The notes beneath the pieces were generated by a model. That model saw only the letters and a list, made by a program, of their open reading frames with translations, made no database searches and was not told the origin of the DNA. Shown piece after piece: positions 1 to 9,575 of a stretch of DNA of 38,763 nucleotides; the stretch's first letter is position 1; the number at the start of each line of letters is the position of its first letter. The position numbers and the translations under genes were made by a program. This DNA is from a virus, in the IMG/VR virus record IMGVR_UViG_3300021087_000032, positions 1 through 38,763 of that record; one strand, given 5' to 3'.

Positions 1-174
1 TGTGCGTTAACAGGTGCAGATGTTGTACCAACAGGCTCAAGCATTAACTCTAGCTACACAATGACACTTGGTGCAGAAAATATGAGTAACGCAACAAACA
101 ATGTTGTGTTGGTTAGAATTGCAATTGCAAGTGGCAAACAAATAAACAGTCTATCAATAGGAGAAGCTAACTAA
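1..174 (+). CDS. C-terminal end of a virion/fibre-locus protein (partial)
   Basis: Frame 1 is open from the window edge to a TAA at 172-174, giving the last 57 residues of a protein whose start lies upstream. The piece is rich in Ser, Asn, Thr and Ala and ends with a beta-strand-like stretch (VVLVRIAIASG, then INSLSIGEAN). Its stop overlaps the next start (TAATG), so the two genes are translationally coupled and the fragment probably belongs to the same structural operon. Composition and position suggest a tail-fibre or baseplate-associated protein, but no family can be named from so short a piece. Confidence 0.7.
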   Translation, partial: CALTGADVVPTGSSINSSYTMTLGAENMSNATNNVVLVRIAIASGKQINSLSIGEAN

Positions 175-1757
175 TGGCAATTTCCGATAATCAAAAGTTA
201 GACTATCTATTTAAGAAAGTTGGATTCGGTGCCACTAAGACTGACACAGTCTTTAATAAATTAGCGGCCAACGAAAGTTTACCAAGTCCACTACTAATAC
301 GTGGTGATACGATTTGGGCAGAGTCTGGACAAATACCAAGTGTAAAACCTTCTGCTTCTAGTAGCTATGTAACGCTACAAACGGCAGTTGAAACTACAGC
401 TGATATTACAGCGTCAACAAACAGAACTTGGAAAACAGGAATCACAGATTGGATTCCAACAGAATTTGGATCAACATATCTTGTAAATGTTTATATTCAC
501 ACTAGCGGAGATCCTGCTGGTGCTGAAACAATGGCCAACAAAGTCTTTACTACTGGTAGTGGTAATAATGATGAATGGTTCTTTGATTATCAATCAGGTG
601 TATTAAACTTTATTGGTGATAACTTACCGGATGGTAAATCGTTTACAGGTAAAAGTGTTTATATTACAGGTGCTACATACAGCGGACAGTTTGGCGTAGC
701 ATCAGCAAGTATATCAGCTGATATCAGCACACTACAATCTCAAGTTCAAAACATACTTACAAACACAGATCCTGCAGCACTAGACTCGCTTACAGAGATC
801 GTAAATGCGTTTCAAACAGCTGATGGAACGTTTGCAACATCAACAGAGCTTGCAGATGTAAACACCGCTATACGAAGCGATTTGGCGCTTACAGTTAAGG
901 AAATTAACGACCCAGTATCAAATGTTGAAGCAACTAATGTAACAGGCATTAACTTTAACGTTGATGGTGGTTTTGCATTAACTGACAACGCAGACGGCAC
1001 AGTAACAGTTACAATTGAATCCACATTTAAAACGTGGCACATATACGATACAGTAAGCGACTTAACACCAACTGATATTGTTGCAAGTGCGGTTGACGAA
1101 ATTGATATTCGTGCTGGTAATAATATTACTATCACACCAGTTACAACACCTGGATCAAAAGGCATAACAATTGCCAGTGATGTTAGTGGAATACTTGACT
1201 TAGGTATCAGTGACGGAACAAACGGCCAAATACTACAAACAGATGGTAATGGTGGATTTAGTTTTGTTGATAGAACACTAACACAAGCATCACTTCCAGC
1301 ATCACAACAATTTACAGCAGACGGAACAAGTTATTCATTTACATTAACTGATGCTCCAGCAGGCGTTGAAGAAATTGATGTGTATGTTAACGATGTCTTA
1401 CAACGTCCTAGCATTTATACTGTAAACGGAACAGCACTAACATTTAATGTGCTACCAGATTCTGGATTTGACATTTATGTTAAGTATAGATATCCATATG
1501 CAACAATGTCATCTCCTGCTAATAACAGTATAGAAAACCATCACTTAAATTTGATATATACTAGTAGTCAGTATACAGGAGATTCGACAACTACAGATTA
1601 TTTGATACAACCTGGACATACTGTTCACAGTGTATTGGTTATTGTAGATGGATTAATCCTACCTCCAACTGATTACAGCATTAGCGGATCAACGCTAACC
1701 ATCACTACTCCACCGGCCTCTGCCTCTGTAGTAGACTTTAGATATCTACCAAACTAA
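174..1757 (+). CDS. Tail-fibre-type structural protein, 527 aa
   Basis: The ATG overlaps the previous stop and has AGGAG about 11 bases upstream. The protein is Thr/Ser/Asp-rich and low in Cys, typical of a beta-rich fibre or baseplate-attached protein. Around residues 197-225 it carries the module NTDPAALDSLTEIVNAFQ, which recurs in the next fibre genes. Residues about 380-440 form a beta domain (FTADGTSYSFTLTDAP, then VYVNDVLQRPSIYTVNG), and a similar block (STTTDYLIQPGHTV, VLVIVDGLILPPTDYSI) follows near the C-terminus. This NDVLQRP-type domain is common in T4-like marine phage fibre proteins. The gene opens the fibre cluster and is followed by a late promoter for the next gene. The exact place in the virion is not determinable; a baseplate-proximal connector is as likely as a true fibre. 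Confidence 0.8.
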   Translation: MAISDNQKLDYLFKKVGFGATKTDTVFNKLAANESLPSPLLIRGDTIWAESGQIPSVKPSASSSYVTLQTAVETTADITASTNRTWKTGITDWIPTEFGSTYLVNVYIHTSGDPAGAETMANKVFTTGSGNNDEWFFDYQSGVLNFIGDNLPDGKSFTGKSVYITGATYSGQFGVASASISADISTLQSQVQNILTNTDPAALDSLTEIVNAFQTADGTFATSTELADVNTAIRSDLALTVKEINDPVSNVEATNVTGINFNVDGGFALTDNADGTVTVTIESTFKTWHIYDTVSDLTPTDIVASAVDEIDIRAGNNITITPVTTPGSKGITIASDVSGILDLGISDGTNGQILQTDGNGGFSFVDRTLTQASLPASQQFTADGTSYSFTLTDAPAGVEEIDVYVNDVLQRPSIYTVNGTALTFNVLPDSGFDIYVKYRYPYATMSSPANNSIENHHLNLIYTSSQYTGDSTTTDYLIQPGHTVHSVLVIVDGLILPPTDYSISGSTLTITTPPASASVVDFRYLPN

Positions 1758-1791
1758 TAGTTTTCATACGTTATAACTCTCAATAGATATT

Positions 1792-1800
1792 GATAAATAC
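1792..1800 (+). promoter_or_regulatory. T4-type late promoter (GATAAATAC)
   Basis: TTGATAAATAC matches the T4 late consensus TATAAATA, lies between two fibre genes and sits about 87 bases before the ATG at 1887. The leader is long and contains a terminator-like hairpin (1836-1860). Confidence 0.8.
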
Positions 1801-1835
1801 ATTACGCAATGAGTCTATGACTTGTTGCTATCGGG

Positions 1836-1860
1836 CATATAAAAGAATTATATGTTTTTT
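1836..1860 (+). terminator. Intrinsic terminator-like hairpin inside a late leader
   Basis: CATATAA / TTATATG form a perfect 7-bp stem with loop AAGAA, followed by six T (1855-1860). It lies downstream of the late promoter at 1792 and upstream of the fibre gene start at 1887. It could terminate transcripts from the upstream gene, attenuate the new transcript, or both. The stem is AT-rich, so efficiency is uncertain. Confidence 0.6.
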
Positions 1861-1886
1861 ATCAATATTGATTGGAGAAATCTAAC

Positions 1887-4800
1887 ATGGCTTTTAGACA
1901 AATTAAATCGCCGGCTCTCGCAAATGCAGCAGTCATCGAATCCAAACTGGACGCAACATCCGTTTCTGGCCAAACGGGCGCATCGTCAGTAGGTTCGGCG
2001 GATACTTTTCTATTACACGTCAACGCTTCATCGTCATTAAAGAAAGTTACAGCTTCAGATCTAATCGGCTCATTTACAACAGCCGACTTAGCAGAAGATA
2101 GCAGTGCTTTATACTTTACACCGGCGTTAGCTCAGGCGGCAGTTGCGGCAGACATTGCAGCAGCAGTTTTAACAGAAACGAATCGTGCTACAGCGGCAGA
2201 AGGTGCAAATACAACAGCAATAGCGGCTGAAGAGACACGTGCTTTAGCAGCTGAAGGCGTTAATGCAAATGCAATAACGGCAGAAGAAACTCGTGCCTTA
2301 GCGGCAGAGGGTGCAATAGATACAGCTTATAAGGCAGCTGACGCATCTATGCAAACACAAATTAATAATATTATTAGTAACACAGATCCAGCAGCACTAG
2401 ACTCGCTGAGTGAAATCGTTACAGCATTCCAAAGTGCAGACTCAGTCTTTACTTCAGGTATTGCTGCAAACGCGGCGGCTATTACAGCTGAAACTACTCG
2501 TGCCACTGGCGCAGAAGGCGTTAACGCAACTAACATTGCAAACGAAATTAGCAGAGCACAAGGTGTAGAGGCAACTAACGCAGCGGCGGTAGTTACTGAA
2601 GCAGGATTAAGAGTAGCGGCAGATAATGCCTTAGACGCTCGTGTTACTGCAAACGAAGGTGACATCACAACATTAACAAATGGTTTAGCGGCAGAAATTG
2701 CTACAACTAATGGTGAGATTTCAACTTTAACTACAAACTTAGCGGCAGAAATTGCTACTGCAAGAGGTGCCGAGGCAGCGAACGCATCAGATATCGCGGC
2801 TGAAGAAACTGCAAGACAGAATGCTGATACACTTATCAGAACTGACTTTGCGGCAGCAGATACGGCGCAGACAACAGCAAATACTACAGCGTGGGAGGCA
2901 TATGCCGATCAAGCAGAAGTAGACGCTAAAGCATACACTGACACACGTGAAACAGCAATTAATTCAGCTTGGGCGGCAGCAGATGCGGCACAAACTTCAA
3001 CTATTAATGCGGCGTGGGCAGCGGCTGACACAGCTCAAACAACAGCAAATACTACAGCCTGGGAAGCATACGCTGACCAAGTAGAAGTAGATGCAAAAGC
3101 ATACACAGACACACGCGAAGGTGTTTTACAAGGAAACATTGATACAGAAACAGCAAGAATTGATTCAATCATTTCAAATACTGATCCTGCATCATTAGAC
3201 TCATTAACAGAGATTGTTGCGGCTTTCCAAGCAGCAGACTCAAACTTTAGTGCGTTAATTTCTTCAAACACTACTGCAATTGCTACAGAGGCAACTGCAA
3301 GAGCAAATGCTGATACTACACTACAAGGTAATATCACATCTGAAGCAGGCACACGTGCAGCAGCAGATGTTACATTACAAAGCAACATCGATGCAGAAGA
3401 AACTGCAAGAATTTCAGGTGATGCGGCAACATTAGCTTCAGCGGCAACAGACGCAACTACTAAAGCAGATGCGGCAGAGGCGGCAGCAATTGCACACGCT
3501 GACACAGAAGACGCACTATTAATTGGTGATGCAACTGTAGACGGAACAGCAGGTAATACTGTAAAAGCTCGTATCGATAGTGGTGATGCAGCAGTAACAA
3601 CAGCATTTGGAAACGCCGATACGGCAATTACAAATGCCTTTACAGCGGCTGACACAGCTCTACAACTTCAAATCACTGCTAACGATGGTGACATTGCAAC
3701 TAACACAGGTGACATTGCAACTAACACGGCAGCAATTGCACAAGAAGTTACAGATAGAACTACAGCTGATAATACGTTACAAGCTAACATTACATCAGAA
3801 GCAACTACAGCCAGAGCGGCAGAACTTGCTAACTCTCAAGCAATTACGGCGGAAGCCACAACTGCTAGAGCGGCTGAAGGTGCAAACACATTAGCTATCT
3901 CAAATGAGGTAACACGTGCAACTGGTATTGAAGCAGGTTTACGCACAGACGTAGATGCTAACACAGTAACTGGTTCTACAAACGCAGCATCGATTACAAC
4001 TGAAGCAACAGCAAGAGCGGCAGCTGACTTAACGTTACAAGGTAACATTGATACAGAAACAGCACGTATTGACGCTATCCTGTTAAATGCCGATGGCGCA
4101 TTAGACACATTAAAAGAAATTGGCGATGCATTTGCAGCAGCTGATTCAACTTTACAAGGTCTAATTACAGCTAACGGAACACGTTTAACAACAGCTGAAG
4201 GCAACATTACTACATTAGACGGTGAAATGGACGCAGCTGAGCTACGTTTAGATAGCTTAGAAGCAGTAGTGGCAACTGGTGGTCAATCACTAGATACTAC
4301 AGCAACAACACTAGTTGGTGCGATTAACGAAGTGCATGGTGAAGTAAACACTAACACAACTAACATTGGTGTTATTGGTGACTTAGATACTACAGCATCT
4401 AACTTAGTTGGTGCAGTAAACGAAGTGCATGGTGAAGTAGATGCTAACAAAACAGCGGCAGACACAGACAGAGCAGCGATTCGTTCAGAATTTGCGGCAG
4501 CTGACGGTGTTGTAACAGCGGCTTACACAGCAGCAGACGTAGTAGTAACAGGTGCATTCCAGGCAGCAGATGCGGCCCAAACAACAGCTTTACAGGCATA
4601 TGCCGATACAGCTGAAGCAGATGCAATTACGGCAGCAGGCACTTATACTGATGCAGAAGTTCTAACTGAAAAGACTAGAGCAGAAGCGGCAGAATTAGTT
4701 CTTACAAATGCAGTAGCGGCAGAGGCAACTACAGCACGTGCGGCAGAACAAGCAAACGCGGCAGCAGCGGCGGCTAACTTGTTAGAAATTACTGCAACAC

Positions 4801-6392
4801 AGGCAAGTGGTGGACTAAACTTAGACGGAACATATACAGCACATAGTGGTTCAAACTACATTGACGCTGGTTCTAACTTAAAAGCAGTTGACTTACTATT
4901 AGACGCACAAGCTAAAGCAAATGCAGACGCAATTGCAGGCGAGATTACTGACAGAACTACAGCGGTAGCGGCGGAAGCCTCAACTGCTAGAGCGGCAGAA
5001 CTTGCAAACGCAAATGCTATTGCAGCTGAAACAACAAGAGCAACTGGTGTAGAAGCTACATTATCTGGTCTTATTACAACTAACGCAACTGACCTTGCAA
5101 CTGAGAGTGCTAGAGCACAAGCAGCTGAAGGTGTAAACGCAACAGCAATTGCAGGTATCATAAGCAACACGGATCCAGCAGCTTTAGATTCATTAACTGA
5201 AATCGTAGCGGCTTTCCAAGCAGATGATGGCACAATTACTGGCTTAGTAAATACTAACACTACTAATATCGCAACTAACACGGCAGGCTTAGCTCAAGAG
5301 CTAGTTGATCGTGCAGCGGCAGATACAGCGTTAGATACAGCTTATAAGGCAGCGGATACTACATTACAATCAAACATCGACCTTAAACTAGCACTTGCTG
5401 GTGGAACTATGTCGGGTAACATTGCAATGGGTAGCAACAAGGTAACTGGACTTGCTAACGGCACAGATTCAGGTGATGCAATCAACAAAGGTCAACTAGA
5501 TGCGGCAGTATCAGCACTAGACTTGTCAAACTTTGACACTAATGACTTAGACGAAGGCACAGGCCCAACAGCTAACTTATACTTTACAACTGCAAGAGCA
5601 AGAGCAGCTATATCTGTAACAGATACAGCAGGCAACGGCTTAGCAAGCTACGACAATACTACAGGTGTTATTAGCATTAATACTAACGAATCAGTTCTAG
5701 ACCTAACAGATGTATCTGATACAGATTACACAGGTAAAGAAGATTTTGTATTACGTGTAAATGCTAACGAAGATGGAATGGAGCTTGTAAGCCCATTAGA
5801 TATCTTTGCACACAACTGGCGTCAAACTATTCCAGGTGATGGAACAGCGACACAGTTTGCTTTAACTAACCCAGTAGACCAGTCGGATGCATTAGTATTC
5901 GTTGGTGGTGTTATCCAGGATCCAGTAACGCACTATAGCATTACTAACCAGGTAATTACAATGACATCTGCAATGCCAGTTGGCACAGCAGCGGTAGTTG
6001 TAGCACCAAGCGTAGGTTTAGTACCAGTATTATCAGCTGGTCAGGTAACAACTGACAAATTATCAGCAGATATTAAAGCGTATGTCCAAGGTTCAAACGT
6101 TTCAACCACAACAGGTGGCGATGTAATCGACACATTTGCTAAAGCAACATATCGTTCAGCGAAGTATATTATACAAGCAGACGATGGCAATGGCAACTAT
6201 GAAACACGTGAAGCACTAGTAACACATGATGGAACAACTGCATACATCACAGAATATGCGATGGTATACACAGGTTCTAACTTAGTAGGTGATGCAAGTG
6301 TTAACATGAATGGTAACAATGTTGAGTTAACTTATACAACTAACTCAGGAACGGCAACAGTGAAGGTAATTTCAACATACATTGATGTGTAA
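1887..6392 (+). CDS. Giant coiled-coil tail fibre protein, about 1501 aa
   Basis: The best start is ATG 1887, with GGAG about 10 bases upstream (1874-1877); an in-frame TTG at 1872 lies on the RBS itself and is unlikely. The N-terminus MAFRQIKSP resembles those of two later genes (MAFRGIQS, MAFKIGNQ), suggesting a shared attachment end. Most of the protein is a long Ala/Thr/Glu/Asp-rich repeat array (TRAxAE, AAADTAQTT, YADQAEVDAKAYTDTRE), as in trimeric coiled-coil fibre shafts. Four divergent copies of the module TDPAALDSLTEIVAAFQ break up the shaft. Near the C-terminus come the fibre motif NLYFTTARARAAIS and a beta domain (PGDGTATQFALTNP, VFVGGVIQDPVTHYSI). There is no S74 chaperone domain. 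It is probably a long fibre shaft; its receptor is unknown. Confidence 0.85.
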   Translation: MAFRQIKSPALANAAVIESKLDATSVSGQTGASSVGSADTFLLHVNASSSLKKVTASDLIGSFTTADLAEDSSALYFTPALAQAAVAADIAAAVLTETNRATAAEGANTTAIAAEETRALAAEGVNANAITAEETRALAAEGAIDTAYKAADASMQTQINNIISNTDPAALDSLSEIVTAFQSADSVFTSGIAANAAAITAETTRATGAEGVNATNIANEISRAQGVEATNAAAVVTEAGLRVAADNALDARVTANEGDITTLTNGLAAEIATTNGEISTLTTNLAAEIATARGAEAANASDIAAEETARQNADTLIRTDFAAADTAQTTANTTAWEAYADQAEVDAKAYTDTRETAINSAWAAADAAQTSTINAAWAAADTAQTTANTTAWEAYADQVEVDAKAYTDTREGVLQGNIDTETARIDSIISNTDPASLDSLTEIVAAFQAADSNFSALISSNTTAIATEATARANADTTLQGNITSEAGTRAAADVTLQSNIDAEETARISGDAATLASAATDATTKADAAEAAAIAHADTEDALLIGDATVDGTAGNTVKARIDSGDAAVTTAFGNADTAITNAFTAADTALQLQITANDGDIATNTGDIATNTAAIAQEVTDRTTADNTLQANITSEATTARAAELANSQAITAEATTARAAEGANTLAISNEVTRATGIEAGLRTDVDANTVTGSTNAASITTEATARAAADLTLQGNIDTETARIDAILLNADGALDTLKEIGDAFAAADSTLQGLITANGTRLTTAEGNITTLDGEMDAAELRLDSLEAVVATGGQSLDTTATTLVGAINEVHGEVNTNTTNIGVIGDLDTTASNLVGAVNEVHGEVDANKTAADTDRAAIRSEFAAADGVVTAAYTAADVVVTGAFQAADAAQTTALQAYADTAEADAITAAGTYTDAEVLTEKTRAEAAELVLTNAVAAEATTARAAEQANAAAAAANLLEITATQASGGLNLDGTYTAHSGSNYIDAGSNLKAVDLLLDAQAKANADAIAGEITDRTTAVAAEASTARAAELANANAIAAETTRATGVEATLSGLITTNATDLATESARAQAAEGVNATAIAGIISNTDPAALDSLTEIVAAFQADDGTITGLVNTNTTNIATNTAGLAQELVDRAAADTALDTAYKAADTTLQSNIDLKLALAGGTMSGNIAMGSNKVTGLANGTDSGDAINKGQLDAAVSALDLSNFDTNDLDEGTGPTANLYFTTARARAAISVTDTAGNGLASYDNTTGVISINTNESVLDLTDVSDTDYTGKEDFVLRVNANEDGMELVSPLDIFAHNWRQTIPGDGTATQFALTNPVDQSDALVFVGGVIQDPVTHYSITNQVITMTSAMPVGTAAVVVAPSVGLVPVLSAGQVTTDKLSADIKAYVQGSNVSTTTGGDVIDTFAKATYRSAKYIIQADDGNGNYETREALVTHDGTTAYITEYAMVYTGSNLVGDASVNMNGNNVELTYTTNSGTATVKVISTYIDV
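3439..3475 (+). repeat. 37-base segment shared exactly with the next fibre gene
   Basis: Bases 3439-3475 are identical to 7331-7367 in the 586-aa fibre gene, in both cases encoding part of the coiled-coil shaft (ATDATTKADA). The two copies lie at different relative positions in their genes. A second identical pair is 3015-3043 and 7243-7271. Confidence 0.85.
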
Positions 6393-6414
6393 GTTGAGGT
6401 AACCATGATTAATA

Positions 6415-6437
6415 GGGTGCAGCCAGAGGTTGCACCC
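6415..6437 (+). terminator. Hairpin after the giant fibre gene
   Basis: GGGTGCA and TGCACCC form a perfect 7-bp GC-rich stem with a 9-base loop, 23 bases after the stop of the giant fibre gene. No T tract follows, so it may be an mRNA 3'-end stabiliser or a weak terminator. Confidence 0.45.
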
Positions 6438-6494
6438 GATATTAAAGGTTAATTATATTATGAATATAAAAGCACTTAATATGTTAAAGATAAC

Positions 6495-6503
6495 GGTAAA
6501 TAC
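6495..6503 (+). promoter_or_regulatory. T4-type late promoter (GGTAAATAC)
   Basis: A TAAATAC core 50 bases before the ATG at 6553. It is followed at once by the inverted repeat TACATTG / CAATGTA (6501-6519, loop CTACT) and a run of six T, so the transcript would begin with a hairpin. Confidence 0.7.
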
Positions 6504-6552
6504 ATTGCTACTCAATGTAGATACTTTTTTCGCGAAAAAGGAAAATTAAAAT

Positions 6553-8313
6553 ATGGCACAGAAAAAATTTATAATCGACGGCGGCTTCCAAACTAGCGAT
6601 GATTCAATCATTGCAGCTAACTTGGAAATGACCGGCCACATTCTTCCAACTGTTGACTCTGACGGATCCACAGGTTTTGACCTAGGCTCAACAACAAAGA
6701 AGTGGCGTGATCTATACCTTTCGGAAGGATCACTATATATTGATGGACAAAAAGTTATTGAATCCAATTCAGGAACGATTGTTGTCCAGGCTGATGCAAA
6801 TCAGTCATTAACTACACAAGTATCTGGATCAGGTGTGTTAACACTTACTTCAGCTACAAGCGTAAACATGAACGGCACGTTGCAAATGGCAGCAGGCAAA
6901 AAAATCACAGACGTAAGCGGAAATGCAGTTACGTTTGGTGATAAACTTGACATGGACTCTAACAAAATTGAAAATGTTGGAACTCCTACAGCAGCAACAG
7001 ATGGTGCAAACAAATCTTATGTTGACAGCACAGTATCAGACTTAGTAAACGGCGCCCCAGGTGCTTTAGATACACTAAATGAACTAGCTAACGCATTAGG
7101 CGACGACGAAGATTTTGCAGCAACTATGACTACGGCGTTAGGAAATAAAGCGGCTACTACATATGTTGATACACAAGATGCAGCAGTAACACTTGCTTTC
7201 CAAAATGCAGACTTGGCTTCAGCGGCAACAATTAATGCGGCATGGGCAGCGGCTGACACAGCTCAAACAACTGCAATTACATCAGCATACCAAACTTATG
7301 CAGATCAGGCAGAAGCAGACGCAGAAGCGGCAGCGGCAACAGACGCAACTACTAAAGCAGATGCGGCCCAGGCGGCAGCAGAAGCTACAGCTTCAGCAGA
7401 CGCAACAGCTAAAGCAAATGCGGCACAGGCAGCAGCTGAATCTACAGCTTCAGCAGATGCTACATCTAAAGCAAATGCGGCACAGGCGGCAGCAGAAGCA
7501 ACAGCGGCATCGGCAAACAATGCTCTACAGACTGCAATGGAAACATATGCAGATACAGCCGAACAAGATGCAATCTCAACAGCAAGTTCAGATGCAACTA
7601 CTAAGGCAGCAGGTGCAGAATCGGCGGCTAATACATACACTGATAATGAAATTGCAGCATTAATTAACGCGGCTCCAGGAACTATGGATACGTTGAATGA
7701 AATCGCAGCTTCATTAGGTGATGACGCCAACTTTGCGGCAACAATGACTACAAGTTTAGCGGCTAAGGCAGCAACTACATATGTAGATTCACAGGACGCG
7801 GCAACATTAGCTTCAGCACAAACGTATGCAGATACAGCCGAAGCAGATGCAATTAGCACAGCTTCATCAGACGCAACAGCTAAAGCAAATGCGGCACAGC
7901 AGGCAGCAGAAGCAACAGCGTCAACAGATGCTACTAATAAAGCAACAGCGGCTCAAAGTAATGCAGAGCAAACAGCAGCTGCAGACGCAACATCAAAAGA
8001 TAATGCTCAAACAACTGCAATTACTACAGCATATACAACAGCAATTGCAAACGCAGTATCAGGTATTGAAGCTAATATTTCAACTTCAACATTCCATAGC
8101 TCAGTGCAAGACGTAACTAGTGCGGCAACATTAGCATACACATTTAGTGATATTGTTAGTGCAGAAGATTACACAGTATATGTGAACAGACAACTTGTTA
8201 GACCAGCTGAATTAAGTTCAGTTAACTTGTCAACAGGTGTTGTAACATTTGCATCAAGTGTTATTGAAGTAGGCGACGAAATTGAAGTCAAAGGATGGAA
8301 ATTCGGTAGCTAA
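6553..8313 (+). CDS. Tail fibre protein with Ala-rich shaft, 586 aa
   Basis: ATG with AAAAGGA 10-15 bases upstream. The N-terminal 70 residues (TGHILPTVDSDGSTGFDLG, then KWRDLYLSEGSLYIDG) resemble the globular N-terminal module of many T4-like fibre proteins. Two copies of the module APGALDTLNELANALGDD lie around residues 155-185 and 370-400. Between and after them are Ala-rich shaft repeats, including near-perfect copies of an about 20-residue unit (AAAEATASADATAKANAAQ). The C-terminal 50 residues form a beta domain (YTVYVNRQLVRPAEL, GDEIEVKGWKFGS) like those ending other phage fibres. No chaperone domain is present. It is probably a shaft or connector in the same fibre assembly as its neighbours. 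Confidence 0.82.
   Translation: MAQKKFIIDGGFQTSDDSIIAANLEMTGHILPTVDSDGSTGFDLGSTTKKWRDLYLSEGSLYIDGQKVIESNSGTIVVQADANQSLTTQVSGSGVLTLTSATSVNMNGTLQMAAGKKITDVSGNAVTFGDKLDMDSNKIENVGTPTAATDGANKSYVDSTVSDLVNGAPGALDTLNELANALGDDEDFAATMTTALGNKAATTYVDTQDAAVTLAFQNADLASAATINAAWAAADTAQTTAITSAYQTYADQAEADAEAAAATDATTKADAAQAAAEATASADATAKANAAQAAAESTASADATSKANAAQAAAEATAASANNALQTAMETYADTAEQDAISTASSDATTKAAGAESAANTYTDNEIAALINAAPGTMDTLNEIAASLGDDANFAATMTTSLAAKAATTYVDSQDAATLASAQTYADTAEADAISTASSDATAKANAAQQAAEATASTDATNKATAAQSNAEQTAAADATSKDNAQTTAITTAYTTAIANAVSGIEANISTSTFHSSVQDVTSAATLAYTFSDIVSAEDYTVYVNRQLVRPAELSSVNLSTGVVTFASSVIEVGDEIEVKGWKFGS
7330..7510 (+). repeat. Tandem about 60-base repeats in fibre gene
   Basis: About three degenerate copies of a 60-base in-frame unit, each beginning near GCGGCACAGGCGGCAGC and encoding AAQAAAEATASADATAKAN. 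Period and frame are kept, as expected for a coiled-coil shaft that grows or shrinks by unequal recombination. Confidence 0.8.
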
Positions 8314-8330
8314 TATAACTTAGTCCAACG

Positions 8331-8352
8331 GTAGGGGGTCCCAATCCCCTAC
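8331..8352 (+). other. GC-rich hairpin between fibre genes
   Basis: GTAGGGG and CCCCTAC form a perfect 7-bp stem with loop GTCCCAAT, 18 bases after the stop at 8313. A second weaker stem (GCACTT / AAGTGT) follows near 8358-8372. Neither has a T tract. The 112-base gap 8314-8425 has no late promoter that I can see, so the hairpin may process or stabilise a two-gene message. Confidence 0.5.
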
Positions 8353-8425
8353 TTAGGCACTTAATAAGTGTTATGGTGGAACAGAGTTCTGCTACGTGGC
8401 TAAAAAACTTTTAAGGAGAGTTAAA

Positions 8426-9508
8426 ATGGGAAGAAAAGTAAGAAGTGGAGGCTCAACAAGTGCCTTTTCATTCGATAAATCAAAGAAATATAAGTATAAT
8501 TCAACTGGTACACTAACAGAATTTACTGGTGATGCAGGCGCAGAAGAAATTACAATTTCAGGTTCAAAATCGTCTCTAAGACGTATGGCGGACATGGAAC
8601 GTAACATTTCTATTCTAGCAACAAAACTAACAACAACTGACGGTGAAGCAGATGATGGTAGCAACACAAGTTTTGATACAAACGTAAACAAAACAACACG
8701 TTTTAAGAAAGCTGTTACTGTTGATAAAACACTGACCATGAAAGATCCGATTAACATGAGCAGTAATAAAATCACTTCATTAACTACACCAACATCAAGT
8801 AGTGATGCAGCTAATAAATCATATGTTGATGCACGTGAGGCGGCAGCAGAAGCAACAGCGGCAAGTGATGCAACATCTAAAGCTAATTCGGCTCAATCAG
8901 CAGCGATTACTTCATCAAACTCATATACAGACACAGCGATTTCAAACCTAGTGAACGGTGCTTCAGCATCATTTAATACACTAAAAGAAATCCAAGACGC
9001 AATGGCAACAGACGCTGAACTATCAGCAGCAATTGCAGGTCTAACAATTGGTAATGCTACAATTACAATTTCAGCAGGTAGTGGTTTAGGTGGAGGCGCA
9101 GCCTTTACAACTAACCAAACATCTAACGAAACTATATCACTAAATGTTAACACTGGCAACGGTTTAACAATTTCAGGTGATTCAGTAGTAATGTCAGGTT
9201 CATATACTGGTAGCTTTACAGCAACTGGTGATGTTACAGCATACTCAGATGAATCATTAAAAACTAACATCCAAACAATTGACAACGCTCTAGATAGAGT
9301 TGAAGCAGTTCGCGGTGTTACTTTTGATCGTATCGAAGACGGCTCAACATCAACTGGTGTTGTTGCTCAAGAACTACTTGCAGTTTTACCTGAAGCAGTT
9401 CACACAGATGCAAACGGTGTTCACTCAGTAGCATACGGTAACATTACAGGTCTATTAATTGAAGCAGTTAAAGAATTATCAGCAGAAGTTAAAGAACTTA
9501 AAAAGTAA
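8426..9508 (+). CDS. Tail fibre protein with C-terminal S74 chaperone domain, about 360 aa
   Basis: The ATG at 8426 has a strong AAGGAG at 8413-8418, so I prefer it to the in-frame GTG at 8396, which lacks an RBS. The N-terminus is basic (MGRKVRSGG). A shaft with the module GASASFNTLKEIQDAM follows around residues 170-200. Residues about 272-360 are an S74 intramolecular chaperone: the signature SDESLKTNI carries the Ser and Lys of the self-cleavage dyad, followed by VRGVTFDR, STGVVAQELLAVLPEAV and SVAYGNITGLLIEAVKEL. In this family (endosialidase, T5 L-shaped fibre) the domain drives trimer folding and is then cut off before Ser. The gene ends at a strong terminator. Confidence 0.88.
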   Translation: MGRKVRSGGSTSAFSFDKSKKYKYNSTGTLTEFTGDAGAEEITISGSKSSLRRMADMERNISILATKLTTTDGEADDGSNTSFDTNVNKTTRFKKAVTVDKTLTMKDPINMSSNKITSLTTPTSSSDAANKSYVDAREAAAEATAASDATSKANSAQSAAITSSNSYTDTAISNLVNGASASFNTLKEIQDAMATDAELSAAIAGLTIGNATITISAGSGLGGGAAFTTNQTSNETISLNVNTGNGLTISGDSVVMSGSYTGSFTATGDVTAYSDESLKTNIQTIDNALDRVEAVRGVTFDRIEDGSTSTGVVAQELLAVLPEAVHTDANGVHSVAYGNITGLLIEAVKELSAEVKELKK

Positions 9509-9526
9509 TTTTTAATTACTAACATT

Positions 9527-9555
9527 AAAAGCAGTGCTTAGGCACTGCTTTTTTT
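9527..9555 (+). terminator. Intrinsic terminator after S74 fibre gene
   Basis: AAAAGCAGTGC and GCACTGCTTTT make an 11-bp stem with loop TTAG, running into seven T. It separates this unit from the late promoter at 9576. Confidence 0.88.
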
Positions 9556-9575
9556 ATGACTAAACTTTGTTTATT

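Noticed and set aside
3035-3655. Long minus-strand open frames within the fibre genes (also 812-1165, 4856-5281, 7305-7859)
   Set aside because: Ala/Thr codon repeats leave the antisense strand free of stops. The frames have no RBS and give Ala/Ser/Val-rich shadow proteins.
7330-7510. CRISPR-like regular repeats
   Set aside because: The repeats are contiguous, in-frame and degenerate with no spacers; they encode a fibre shaft.
7193-8116. Plus-strand Gln/Arg/Lys-rich frames (7193-7663, 7826-8116)
   Set aside because: Out-of-frame readings of GCAGCA-type repeats in the real fibre gene; no start signals.
8321-8395. tRNA-like segment with a GGGGG-TCCCAAT-CCCC arm
   Set aside because: Only one arm fits; there is no acceptor stem, D arm, anticodon arm or TTC loop in register. 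Treated as a hairpin.
8396-8425. GTG start extending the S74 fibre by ten residues
   Set aside because: No RBS upstream, whereas ATG 8426 has AAGGAG at correct spacing.
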